From NCBI RefSeq assembly GCF_029223485.1, contig NZ_JARHTP010000008.1:186001-250000 (forward strand): a DNA stretch of 64,000 nt, in the 5' to 3' direction. A program made the translations under genes and the position numbers. Every line of letters starts with the position of its first letter. The first letter of the stretch is position 1. The stretch is from Streptomyces coacervatus. GTDB taxonomy: Bacteria; Actinomycetota; Actinomycetes; Streptomycetales; Streptomycetaceae. Below are positions 48,989-57,546 of this stretch, piece by piece. Under the pieces are notes generated by a model. That model saw only the letters and a list, made by a program, of their open reading frames with translations, was not told where the DNA came from and did no database searches.

Positions 48989-50371
48989 GTGACCACCACG
49001 CTCGCAGGCGGCCGCGCCGCCCGCCGACAGACGATGCGCCGCATCCGTCCGCGCCGCTCCCCGGCGACCGTCCTGCTGCTCGCCGTATTCGCGGGCGCGG
49101 TCGGCGTGCTGTGGCTGTGGTGGCACAACACACCGTCCATCGCCGACCAGAACGGCAAGATCCTCAACGCGGGCCGGATCACCGGTCTGTTGGCCGGCTA
49201 TCTCATGGCACTGGTCGTGCTGCAGATGGCCCGGGTGCCCGCACTCGAACGGCGCGTCGGCTCCGACCGGGTGGCCCGCTGGCACGCGATGAGCGGCCGC
49301 TACACCCTCTGCCTGATCGTGGCGCACATCTTCCTCACCATGTGGGGCTATGCGCTGCAGGCCGGCAAATCGCTCGGCGACATCGTCCAGCAGACGATCG
49401 ACTCCATCAACCAGCTGCCGGACATGGGCAAGGCGGCCATCGGCACCGGTCTGTTCGTGCTGATCGGGCTGACCTCGATCGGCCCGGTCCGCCGCCGGAT
49501 TCCGTACGACACCTGGTACCACGTCCACCTGCTGACGTACGCGGCGGTGTTCCTGACGTTCTGGCACCAGATCACCACCGGCAACGACTTCGCCGTCGAG
49601 CCGACCGCCAAGACCTTCTGGTACGCGCTGTACGGGTCGGTCACCGCGCTGGTGATCTGGTACCGCATCCTCACCCCGATCCGGCTGAACATGCGGCACC
49701 GCATGCGCGTCGAGGCGGTCATCGAGGAGACCCCGGGCATCGTCTCCGTCCTCATCGGCGGGCGGAAGCTGCACCGGATGGGTGCGGAGGCGGGGCAGTT
49801 CTTCCGCTGGCGGTTCCTTGCGCCGGGCATGCGGTTCTCCTCCCACCCGTACTCGCTGTCGGCGGCGCCCCGCCCCGACATGCTGCGGATCACCGTGAAG
49901 GCGATCGGCGACCACAGCGCCCGGCTGCGCGAGCTGACGCCCGGCACCAAGGTGTGGGCCGAGGGCCCGTACGGCGCGATGACCGCGCAGCGGCGCAGCC
50001 GCGGCAAGGTGCTGCTGGTCGCGGGCGGCGTCGGCATCACCCCGATGCGGGCGCTGTTCGAGACCCTGCCCGGCGCCTCCGGCGACATCACGCTCCTGTA
50101 CCGGGCCAACACCACGCAGGACCTGGCCCTCTGGGACGAGCTCGCCGCCATCGCCGACGACCGCGGCGCCCGTCTGATGTACGCCGTCAACAGCCCGGAC
50201 GGGGAGCGCCCGGACATCTCGGCGGACCGGCTGCGGCAGAAGCTGCCGGACATCGAACAGCACGACGTCTTCATGTGCGGGCCGGCCGGGTTCGCGCAGG
50301 GCGTGTACGAAGCACTGCGCGGAGCGGGAGTGCCCGCCCGCCGCATCCATCACGAGTCGTTCGAGATGTGA
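48989..50371 (+). CDS. Ferric-reductase-type transmembrane oxidoreductase, copy 2
   Basis: A protein of 460 residues, GTG start with GGAGGA 5 nt upstream. Same architecture as copy 1: heme-binding His in VARWHAMSGRYTLCLIVAHI and WYHVHLLTYAAVFLTFWHQ, FAD site FFRWRFLAPGMRFSSHPYSL, NAD(P)H site VAGGVGITPMRALFETL, CGPAGFAQGVYEALRG. Around 60% of residues appear shared with copy 1. The N-terminus is longer and basic (RRQTMRRIRPRRSPATVLLL). It forms a second FRD-FMN-binding pair with the gene at 50401-51234. Confidence 0.9.
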   Translation: MTTTLAGGRAARRQTMRRIRPRRSPATVLLLAVFAGAVGVLWLWWHNTPSIADQNGKILNAGRITGLLAGYLMALVVLQMARVPALERRVGSDRVARWHAMSGRYTLCLIVAHIFLTMWGYALQAGKSLGDIVQQTIDSINQLPDMGKAAIGTGLFVLIGLTSIGPVRRRIPYDTWYHVHLLTYAAVFLTFWHQITTGNDFAVEPTAKTFWYALYGSVTALVIWYRILTPIRLNMRHRMRVEAVIEETPGIVSVLIGGRKLHRMGAEAGQFFRWRFLAPGMRFSSHPYSLSAAPRPDMLRITVKAIGDHSARLRELTPGTKVWAEGPYGAMTAQRRSRGKVLLVAGGVGITPMRALFETLPGASGDITLLYRANTTQDLALWDELAAIADDRGARLMYAVNSPDGERPDISADRLRQKLPDIEQHDVFMCGPAGFAQGVYEALRGAGVPARRIHHESFEM

Positions 50372-50400
50372 GCGACGGGACTTCAGGAGCCTAGGTAGCG

Positions 50401-51234
50401 ATGAAGAAGAGTCACCCCATCCGGCGTGTCGTGCTGGCCACCGCCGCCACCGTCTCGGGTGTCGTGCTGCTGCTGTCGCTGAAACCGGCGTCCGACCCGG
50501 GCGCCCAGGCGGCCGGCGCGACCCCGCAGCAGACCGCGGCGGCGCAGGAGTCGCCCCAGGGCGGGGCCTCGGCGGCCGGTTCCGCGAACGGCACCATCGA
50601 CGGCGCCGTGGCCCAGACCCAGTACGGCAACGTCCAGGTGCGCCTGACCGTCGCCAACGGCAAGATCACCAAGGCCGATGCGATCCAGGCGCCCAAGGGC
50701 GGCACCAGCGACCAGAAGACCGCCCTGTCCATCCCCAAGCTGACCCAGGAGACGGTCGCCGCGCAGAGCGCGAAGATCGACTCGGTGTCCGGGGCGACGT
50801 ACACGAGCAACGGCTACAAGCAGTCCCTGCAGTCGGCGATCGACAAGATGAAGGCGAGCGCCGGGACTTCGCAGGGCAGCGGCTCCTCCCAGGGCAGTGC
50901 CAGTCCTTCCCAGGGCAGTGGCGGGGGTTCCGGCTCGGGCACCGGTTCGGGTTCCGCCCAGGCCAAGACCGTGACCGGCAGTGTGGCGCAGACCCAGTAC
51001 GGGCCCGTCCAGGTCCGGATCACCGTCAGCAACGGCAAGATCACCAAGGCCGATGCGGTGCAGGCGCCCAAGGGCGGGCTGAGCGACCAGAAGACGGCGA
51101 TGGCCGTCCCCAAGCTCAACCAGGAGGCGGTGGCGGCCGGCAGCGCGAAGATCGACTCGGTGTCGGGTGCCACGTACACCAGCAGCGGCTACAAGCAGTC
51201 GCTGCAGTCCGCGCTGGACCAGGCCGGTGGCTGA
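50401..51234 (+). CDS. Exported FMN-binding protein with two flavinylation domains
   Basis: A protein of 277 residues: membrane anchor RRVVLATAATVSGVVLLLSL, then two FMN_bind domains (about 60-150 and 190-275) joined by a Ser/Gly-rich linker. Motifs are DSVSGATYTSNGYKQSLQSA and DSVSGATYTSSGYKQSLQSA, so two covalent FMN groups are expected. The domains share long identical stretches (GNVQVRLTV/GPVQVRITV; NGKITKADA), indicating recent internal duplication. It is the electron carrier after FRD copy 2; the following ApbE gene starts within its last codons. Confidence 0.93.
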   Translation: MKKSHPIRRVVLATAATVSGVVLLLSLKPASDPGAQAAGATPQQTAAAQESPQGGASAAGSANGTIDGAVAQTQYGNVQVRLTVANGKITKADAIQAPKGGTSDQKTALSIPKLTQETVAAQSAKIDSVSGATYTSNGYKQSLQSAIDKMKASAGTSQGSGSSQGSASPSQGSGGGSGSGTGSGSAQAKTVTGSVAQTQYGPVQVRITVSNGKITKADAVQAPKGGLSDQKTAMAVPKLNQEAVAAGSAKIDSVSGATYTSSGYKQSLQSALDQAGG

Positions 51235-52030
51235 GTCGGTGGCGGAATCGGCAGAAGCTCCCGCCGCGGTGCGTCATGCGGAGGAGGTCATGGGGACCGT
51301 CTTCTCCTTCGACGTCCGCGGCGGGGAGCCCGGTGCGGTGCAGGCGGCGCTGGAGGAGGCTGTCGCCGGACTGCACCGGGTGAACGAGGTGTTCAGCACG
51401 TACCGCGAGGAGAGCCAGGTCTCCCGCCTGGCGCGCGGTGAGCTGACCGTGGAGGAGTGCGATCCCGAGGTCGCCGAGGTGCTCGGACTGGGCGCCGAGG
51501 CGGAGCGGGTGAGCGACGGCTGGTTCAGCATGCGCTACGAAGGGCGGCTGGATCCCACCGGGATCGTCAAGGGCTGGGCCGCCGAGCGGGCGGCCCGGCG
51601 GCTGGCGGCCACCCCCGGGGTGATCGGGGTGAGCATGAACGGCGGCGGGGACGTCCAGCTGCTCGGGGCGCCCGAGCCGCACCGGCCCTGGCGGGTCGGG
51701 GTGGCGGACCCGCTGCGTCCGGGCGGGCTCGCGGCGGTCGTCTCCGCGGCGGGCACGGACGAACTGGCGGTGGCCACGTCCGGCACCGCCGAGCGCGGGG
51801 CCCACATCGTCGACCCGCGCACGGGCCGGTCCGCGGTGACCGACCTGGTGGCGGTCACGGTCGTGGCCCCCAAGCTGACCTGGGCGGACTGCTGGGCGAC
51901 GGCGGCCTTCGCGATGGGCTCGCGGGACGGGCTGCGCTGGCTGGAGTCCCTGCCCGACGTGGAGGCGCTGCTGATCACGGCGGGCGACGAGGTGCGCTGC
52001 ACGGGAGGGCTGGCGGCGCGGCTGGGCTGA
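51227..52030 (+). CDS. apbE: FAD:protein FMN transferase ApbE
   Basis: A protein of 267 residues from the GTG at 51227, overlapping the previous gene by 8 bp; a GTG at 51239 is also possible. ApbE signature residues: EEVMGTVFSFDVRGGEPGAV, VFSTYREESQVSRLARGELT, LDPTGIVKGWAAERAARRLA, SMNGGGDVQLLGAPEP, and ATSGTAERGAHIVDPRTGRS. It transfers FMN from FAD to the Thr of SGATxT motifs. Unlike many ApbE proteins it has no lipobox or signal peptide, so flavinylation would happen in the cytoplasm or need later export; this is odd and worth checking. It closes the operon. Confidence 0.92.
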   Translation: MAESVAESAEAPAAVRHAEEVMGTVFSFDVRGGEPGAVQAALEEAVAGLHRVNEVFSTYREESQVSRLARGELTVEECDPEVAEVLGLGAEAERVSDGWFSMRYEGRLDPTGIVKGWAAERAARRLAATPGVIGVSMNGGGDVQLLGAPEPHRPWRVGVADPLRPGGLAAVVSAAGTDELAVATSGTAERGAHIVDPRTGRSAVTDLVAVTVVAPKLTWADCWATAAFAMGSRDGLRWLESLPDVEALLITAGDEVRCTGGLAARLG

Positions 52031-52218
52031 GGGCGGGTGTCCTATCACCGGCCGGATCAGCGCGCGGCGTCTGCTACGTGCGATCGCAAGGCTCCGGAGC
52101 ACCCTCCTGGCGGAGCTGAAGGGGCGTTTCGGCAACGCGGCGAGCATGCGTGCCCGACGCCGCGCGCCGGGCCCGGGATATGGCGCAGGCGCCGAGGGCC
52201 TGTGAACAGACCCCCATG

Positions 52219-52265
52219 CGAGTCCGGGGCGCCACGGGAATCCATCCCGTGGCGCCCCGGACTCG
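52219..52265. terminator. Long perfect hairpin after argR
   Basis: A perfect 21-bp stem (CGAGTCCGGGGCGCCACGGGA and its complement) with a 5-nt loop, 6 bp beyond the argR stop. It serves argR on the minus strand and possibly apbE, 190 bp away, on the plus strand. The rest of the 240-bp gap has no gene. Confidence 0.92.
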
Positions 52266-52271
52266 TATGTG

Positions 52272-52811
52272 TCAGTGGCCGTTCTGAGCCAGCCGCAGCA
52301 GATGCTCGGCCAGTGCGTGCCCGCCCGTGGGATCCCGGCTGATCAGCAGCAAGGTGTCGTCACCCGCGATCGTCCCGAGAATGTCGTGCAACTCGGCCTG
52401 GTCGATGGCCGACGCCAGGAACTGCGCAGCACCCGGCGGCGTCCGCAGCACCACAAGGTTCGCGGACGCCTCGGCCGAGATCAGCAGCTCCTGGGACAGC
52501 CGCCGCATCCGCTCTTCCTTGGCGGACTCCCCCAGCGGTGCCCGGGGGGTCCGGAAACCCCCCTCGCTCGGCACCGCGTAGATCAGATCGCCGTCGTTGT
52601 TGCGGATCTTCACCGCGTTCAGCTCGTCGAGATCCCGGCTCAGCGTCGCCTGCGTGACGTTCAAACCGTCGTCGGCCAGCAACTTCGCCAACTGGCTCTG
52701 GGAGCGCACCGGTTGCCGGTTGAGGATGTCCACGATCCGGCGGTGGCGTGCGGTGCGGGTCTGCGGCACGGCAGGCCCGGCGTGCTGTGCGTCGTCCTGC
52801 GCGTCACTCAT
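52272..52811 (-). CDS. argR: Arginine repressor ArgR
   Basis: A protein of 179 residues. N-terminal winged helix: RHRRIVDILNRQPVRSQSQL, LADDGLNVTQATLSRDLDEL. C-terminal hexamerisation and arginine-binding part: VVLRTPPGAAQFLASAIDQA, LHDILGTIAGDDTLLLISRD. It represses arginine biosynthesis when arginine is high. It is the last gene of argCJBDR, 7 bp after argD, so it represses its own operon. The first 15 residues are extra compared with many ArgR proteins. Confidence 0.96.
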   Translation of the reverse strand: MSDAQDDAQHAGPAVPQTRTARHRRIVDILNRQPVRSQSQLAKLLADDGLNVTQATLSRDLDELNAVKIRNNDGDLIYAVPSEGGFRTPRAPLGESAKEERMRRLSQELLISAEASANLVVLRTPPGAAQFLASAIDQAELHDILGTIAGDDTLLLISRDPTGGHALAEHLLRLAQNGH

Positions 52812-52818
52812 CGTCGTC

Positions 52819-54012
52819 TCATTCTCCGGATCCGTCCCCGTTGGCGTGGTCCAGGATGCCGGGGAGCGCCCGGAGAAACGCGTCCACCTCGTCGTCGCCG
52901 AGAGTCAGCGGCGGCATCAGCCGGACGACGTCGGGGGCGGGCGCGTTCACCAGGAAACCGGCCTCCTGAGCCGCCTGGCGCGCCTGGGGCGCGAGCGGCT
53001 CGGTGAGCACGATACCCAGGAGGAGGCCCGCGCCCCGGACATGGGCGATCAACGGGTGGCCCAGTGACTCGATTCCGTCCCGCAGCTTCTCGCTCTGCTG
53101 CTTGACGTTCTCCAGCAGCCCGTCGTTCACGATCGTGTCCAGAACGGCGAGTCCGGCGGCGCAGGCGACCGGGTTGCCGCCGAAGGTCGTGCCGTGGTGC
53201 CCGGGCTGCAGCAGTTCGGCGGCCCGCCCGAAGGCGACGGTCGCGCCGAGCGGCAGTCCCCCGCCCAGGCCCTTCGCAAGGGTGACGACGTCCGGCAGGA
53301 CGCCCTCGTGCGCCTGGTACTCGAACCAGTGGCCGGTACGGCCGATTCCGGTCTGCACCTCGTCGAGGACCAGCAGCGCACCGGTCGCCGCGGTGATCGC
53401 GCGGGCAGCCTTGAGGTAGCCGGCCGGCGGCACGACGACGCCGATCTCGCCCTGAACCGGCTCCAGGATCACCAGCGCGGTCTCCTCGGTGACCGCGGCC
53501 GCAAGGGCCTGCGCATCGCCGAACGGCACATGCGTGACCTCACCGGGCAGCGGCAGGAACGGCTCCCGCTTGCCCTGCTGGCCGGTCATCGCGAGGGCGC
53601 CCATGGTGCGGCCGTGGAAGGCGCCCTCGGTGGCGACGACATGGGTCCGCCCGGTCAGCCGGCCGATCTTGAAGGCGGCCTCGTTGGCCTCGGCGCCCGA
53701 GTTGCAGAAGAAGACCCTGCCGTCCCGCCCGAACAGCTGCAGCAGCCGTTCGGCGAGCGTCACCGTGGGCTCGGACATGAAGAAGTTGGAGATGTGGCCG
53801 AGGGAGCCGATCTGACTGCTGACGGCCTCGACGACCGCCGGGTGGGCGTGGCCGAGCGCGTTGACCGCGATACCGCCGACGAAGTCGAGGTACTCCGTGC
53901 CCTCGGCGTCCCACACCTTGGCGCCCTCGCCGCGCACCAGGGGCAGCAGCGGGGTGCCGTAGTTGTTCATGAGCGCGCCCTGCCACCGCGCGGTCATCTC
54001 CTGGTTGCTCAC
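52819..54012 (-). CDS. argD: Acetylornithine aminotransferase
   Basis: A protein of 397 residues, class III PLP aminotransferase: FCNSGAEANEAAFKIGRLTG, LLVLDEVQTGIGRTGHWFEY, and the PLP lysine in VVTLAKGLGGGLPLGATVAF. Converts N-acetylglutamate semialdehyde to N-acetylornithine. The ATG overlaps the argB stop by 4 bp. Confidence 0.96.
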   Translation of the reverse strand: MSNQEMTARWQGALMNNYGTPLLPLVRGEGAKVWDAEGTEYLDFVGGIAVNALGHAHPAVVEAVSSQIGSLGHISNFFMSEPTVTLAERLLQLFGRDGRVFFCNSGAEANEAAFKIGRLTGRTHVVATEGAFHGRTMGALAMTGQQGKREPFLPLPGEVTHVPFGDAQALAAAVTEETALVILEPVQGEIGVVVPPAGYLKAARAITAATGALLVLDEVQTGIGRTGHWFEYQAHEGVLPDVVTLAKGLGGGLPLGATVAFGRAAELLQPGHHGTTFGGNPVACAAGLAVLDTIVNDGLLENVKQQSEKLRDGIESLGHPLIAHVRGAGLLLGIVLTEPLAPQARQAAQEAGFLVNAPAPDVVRLMPPLTLGDDEVDAFLRALPGILDHANGDGSGE

Positions 54013-54924
54013 GACTCCCCCTGTACGTGCGGATTCTCGTCCGGCACGACCATCGTGCCGATGCCTTCGTCGGTGAAGATCTCCAGCAGGATCGAGTGCT
54101 GGACCCGGCCGTCGATGACACGGGCGGTGGTCACGCCGCCTCGCACGGCGTGCAGACAGCCCTCCATCTTCGGCACCATGCCGGAGCTCAACTCCGGTAG
54201 CAGCTTCTCCAGTTGGGAAGCGGTGAGGCGGCTGATCACCTCGTCGCTGTTGGGCCAGTCCTCATAGAGACCCTCGACGTCCGTGAGGACCATGAGAGTC
54301 TCCGCTCCAAGAGCAGCAGCGAGTGCCGCAGCCGCCGTATCAGCATTGACGTTGTAGACATGTCCATCGTCCTGGCTACGGGCGATCGACGAGACGACCG
54401 GGATCCGGCCGTCGGCGAGCAGTGCCTCGATCGCGCCCGTGTCGATCGCGGTGATCTCGCCCACCCGCCCGATGTCGACCAACTCCCCGTCGATCTCGGG
54501 CTGGTGCTTGGTGGCGGTGATGGTGTGCGCGTCCTCGCCGGTGAGGCCGACGGCCAGCGGGCCGTGCTGGTTGAGCAGATTGACCAGCTCGCGCTGGACC
54601 TGCCCGGCCAGCACCATCCGTACGACGTCCATGGCGTCCTCGGTGGTGACCCGGAGCCCGGCCTTGAACTCGCTGACGATGCCGTGCCGGTCGAGGGCGG
54701 CGCTGATCTGCGGGCCGCCGCCGTGCACGACGACCGGCTTGAGGCCGGCGTGGTGCAGGAACACGACGTCCTGGGCGAACGCGGCCTTCAGATCCTCGTC
54801 GATCATGGCGTTGCCGCCGAACTTGATGACGACCGTCTTGCCGTTGTGCTTCACCAGCCAGGGCAGCGCCTCGATGAGGATCTGGGCCTTGGGAAGCGCG
54901 GTGTGTTTGCGGGTCACATTGCTC
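54009..54924 (-). CDS. argB: Acetylglutamate kinase
   Basis: A protein of 304 residues from the ATG at 54924, which overlaps the argJ stop (ATGA), with no Shine-Dalgarno, so it relies on coupling. Motifs: VVIKFGGNAMIDEDLKAAFA, PVVVHGGGPQISAALDRHGI, VLAGQVQRELVNLLNQHGPL, and VYNVNADTAAAALAAALGAE. It phosphorylates N-acetylglutamate, usually the arginine-inhibited step. A frame extending to 55199 lies inside argJ and is not coding. Followed by argD in a 4-bp overlap. Confidence 0.96.
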
Positions 54925-56074
54925 ATGAGGAGTAGGCGCTGTTCTCGTGGACGTAGTCGGCGGTGAGGTCGTTGGTCCAGATGGTGGCGGTCTCGGAGCC
55001 CGCGGCGAGGTCGGCGACGATGTGCACCTCGCGGTAGCGCATGTCGACCTTCTCGCGGTCCTCGCCGACGCCGCCGTTCTTGCAGACCCAGACGCCGTTG
55101 ATGGCAACGTTGAGCTGGTCCGGCTCGAAGGCGGCCTTGGTCGTGCCGATCGCGGAGAGGACGCGGCCCCAGTTGGGGTCCTCGCCGTGGATGGCGCACT
55201 TGAGGAGGTTGTTGCGGGCGATGGAGCGGCCCACCTCGACGGCGTCGTCCTCGCTCGCCGCGTTGACCACCTCGACCTTGATGTCCTTGCTGGCGCCCTC
55301 GGCGTCCCGGATCAGCTGCTGTCCGAGGTCGTCGCAGACCTGCCGTACGGCCTCGGCGAACTCCTCGTACTGCGGGGTGACTTCGGAGGCTCCGGAGGCG
55401 AGCAGCAGCACCGTGTCGTTGGTGGACATGCAGCCGTCGGAGTCGACGCGGTCGAAGGTCGTGCGCGTGGCGGCCCGAAGCGCCTGGTCCAGTACGTCGC
55501 TCTCGACGACCGCGTCCGTGGTGAGGACGACCAGCATGGTGGCGAGGCCGGGGGCGAGCATGCCCGCGCCCTTGGCCATGCCGCCGACGGTCCAGCCGTC
55601 CTTCGTCACGACCGAGGTCTTGTGGACGGTGTCGGTGGTCTTGATGGCGATGGCGGCCTTCTCACCGCCGTGCTCGGACAGTTGGGCCGCTGCCGTCTCG
55701 ACTCCCGGGAGCAGCTTGTCCATCGGGAGCAGAACGCCGATGAGCCCGGTGGAGCAGACGGCGACCTCGATGGCACCGCGGTCCAGCACCTCGGCGACCT
55801 TCTCGGCAGTGGCGTGCGTGTCCTGGAAGCCCCTCGGCCCCGTACAGGCGTTGGCGCCACCGGAGTTGAGCACTACGGCCGACACCTGGCCACCCTTGAG
55901 TACCTGCTCGGACCACAGCACCGGCGCGGCCTTCACACGGTTGGACGTGAAGACACCGGCGGCGGCGCGGCGCGGACCGTTGTTGACCACGAGGGCCAGG
56001 TCCGGGTTGCCGTTCTCCTTGATTCCGGCGGCGATGCCGGCCGCCGTGAATCCCTTGGCTGCCGTGACGCTCAC
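54923..56074 (-). CDS. argJ: Bifunctional ornithine acetyltransferase/N-acetylglutamate synthase
   Basis: A protein of 383 residues from a GTG that overlaps the argC stop (GTGA). The self-cleavage and nucleophile Thr lies in AKGAGMLAPGLATMLVVLTT (A-T in ATML). Other motifs are AAPVLWSEQVLKGGQVSAVV, NSGGANACTG and DSDGCMSTNDTVLLLASGAS. It recycles the acetyl group from acetylornithine to glutamate, so the pathway runs cyclically. Confidence 0.96.
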   Translation of the reverse strand: MSVTAAKGFTAAGIAAGIKENGNPDLALVVNNGPRRAAAGVFTSNRVKAAPVLWSEQVLKGGQVSAVVLNSGGANACTGPRGFQDTHATAEKVAEVLDRGAIEVAVCSTGLIGVLLPMDKLLPGVETAAAQLSEHGGEKAAIAIKTTDTVHKTSVVTKDGWTVGGMAKGAGMLAPGLATMLVVLTTDAVVESDVLDQALRAATRTTFDRVDSDGCMSTNDTVLLLASGASEVTPQYEEFAEAVRQVCDDLGQQLIRDAEGASKDIKVEVVNAASEDDAVEVGRSIARNNLLKCAIHGEDPNWGRVLSAIGTTKAAFEPDQLNVAINGVWVCKNGGVGEDREKVDMRYREVHIVADLAAGSETATIWTNDLTADYVHENSAYSS

Positions 56075-57099
56075 GGTGCGACTCCGATCGTGGAAAGCCC
56101 GGTGGTCTCGTCGAGTCCGAGGGCGAGGTTCATGCTCTGGACGGCACCGCCCGCGGTGCCCTTGGTCAGGTTGTCGATGGCGCTGATCGCGATGATGCGG
56201 CCCGCGGCCTCGTCGTACGCGACCTGCACCTGAACGGCGTTGGAACCGTAGACGGACGCCGTGGCGGGCCACTGCCCCTCGGGCAGGAGGTGGACGAAGG
56301 GCTCGTCGGCGAAGGCCTTCTCGTAGGCGGCGCGGACGGACTCGGCGGTGACGCCGGGCTTCGCCTTCGCGCTGCAGGTGGCGAGGATGCCGCGGGGCAT
56401 CGGGGCGAGGGTCGGCGTGAAGGAGACGCTCACGGTCTCACCGGCGGCCGCGCTGAGGTTCTGGATCATCTCGGGCGTGTGCCGGTGCCCGCCGCCCACG
56501 CCGTACGGCGACATGGAGCCCATGACCTCGCTGCCCAGCAGATGCGCCTTGGGCGCCTTGCCCGCGCCGGAGGTGCCGGACGCGGCGACGATCACGGCCT
56601 CGTTCTCGGCGAGAGACGCGGCGTAGGCCGGGAAGAGCGCCAGCGAGACGGCCGTCGGGTAGCAGCCGGGTACCGCGATGCGCTTGGACCCCTCCAGCGC
56701 GGCGCGGCCACCCGGCAGTTCGGGGAGGCCGTACGGCCAGGTCCCGGCGTGCGCGGAGCCGTAGAACCTCTCCCAGTCGGCCGCGTCCTTCAGGCGGAAG
56801 TCGGCGCCCATGTCGACGACGAGGACGTCCGGGCCGAGCTGCTCGGCGACGGCGGCGGACTGGCCGTGGGGCAGCGCGAGGAAGACGACGTCGTGGCCGG
56901 CGAGGACCTCGGGGGTGGTCTCCTGGAGTATCCGGTCGGCCAGCGGCAGCAGGTGCGGCTGGAGCGCGCCGAGCTTCTGTCCGGCGTTGGAGTTGCCGGT
57001 CAGGGCCCCGATCTCGATCTCGGGGTGCGCCAGGAGCAGACGCAGGAGCTCTCCGCCCGCGTACCCGCTCGCTCCGGCCACTGCCGCACGTACCGCCAT
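56071..57099 (-). CDS. argC: N-acetyl-gamma-glutamyl-phosphate reductase
   Basis: A protein of 342 residues: Rossmann start VRAAVAGASGYAGGELLRLL, catalytic Cys in RIAVPGCYPTAVSLALFP, later HRHTPEMIQNLSAAAGETVS. It reduces N-acetylglutamyl phosphate to the semialdehyde. Preceded by GGAGGAGG and by a promoter with ArgR-box-like sequence. First gene of argCJBDR. Confidence 0.97.
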   Translation of the reverse strand: MAVRAAVAGASGYAGGELLRLLLAHPEIEIGALTGNSNAGQKLGALQPHLLPLADRILQETTPEVLAGHDVVFLALPHGQSAAVAEQLGPDVLVVDMGADFRLKDAADWERFYGSAHAGTWPYGLPELPGGRAALEGSKRIAVPGCYPTAVSLALFPAYAASLAENEAVIVAASGTSGAGKAPKAHLLGSEVMGSMSPYGVGGGHRHTPEMIQNLSAAAGETVSVSFTPTLAPMPRGILATCSAKAKPGVTAESVRAAYEKAFADEPFVHLLPEGQWPATASVYGSNAVQVQVAYDEAAGRIIAISAIDNLTKGTAGGAVQSMNLALGLDETTGLSTIGVAP

Positions 57100-57123
57100 G
57101 TCATCCTCCTCCTGGATGGCATG

Positions 57124-57152
57124 ACTATACGTATCGATGCACGTTTATGCAA
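57124..57152 (-). promoter_or_regulatory. argC promoter with ArgR-box-like sequence
   Basis: On the minus strand TTGCAT (57152-57147), 17-bp spacer, TATAGT (57129-57124). Box TTGCATAAACGTGCAT covers the -35 and spacer and matches the TGCATnnnnTGCAT form of ARG boxes; a second half-site CGATACGTATAGTCAT covers the -10. The -35 overlaps the gtrA-like stop codon at 57145-57147. Confidence 0.75.
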
Positions 57153-57546
57153 TCCGAGCGGGCTCCGCCTTCGGGAGCATGATCCGGCGGGAGACGACGA
57201 ACGTCACCGGAATCGCCACCAGGGACGCGAGCAGCGGGGCGAACCGGCTGCTGAAGTGCATGAGGTCGACGAGTACGTAGACACCCGCCGTCGTGATCAG
57301 GAAATTCGCGGCATTCGTCAGGGGGAACAACAGGAATTTTCGCAGAGTCGGACGTGTCCGGTAGGTGAATCGCGCATTGAGGAAAAAAGATCCCACCATA
57401 CTCAGCACAGTCGCGGCGACATGGGCCACCAGATAAGGCAGGTAGGTGAGGAACAACAGATAGAAGCAGTAGTACGTACCCGTATTGACGGCCCCGATCA
57501 CGGCGAAGGTGAACATCTGTCTCGACATCAGGGAACTCGACCTCAT
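57145..57546 (-). CDS. GtrA-family membrane protein
   Basis: A protein of 133 residues with four helices: FTFAVIGAVNTGTYYCFYLL, VAHVAATVLSMVGSFFLNAR, FLLFPLTNAANFLITTAGVY, FAPLLASLVAIPVTFVVSRR; FLNARFTYR is the GtrA motif. GtrA-type proteins are thought to help flip polyprenyl-linked sugars. The ATG overlaps the upstream glycosyltransferase stop by 4 bp. A start at the ATG at 57531 or 57519 is also possible. Confidence 0.87.
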   Translation of the reverse strand: MRSSSLMSRQMFTFAVIGAVNTGTYYCFYLLFLTYLPYLVAHVAATVLSMVGSFFLNARFTYRTRPTLRKFLLFPLTNAANFLITTAGVYVLVDLMHFSSRFAPLLASLVAIPVTFVVSRRIMLPKAEPARIA

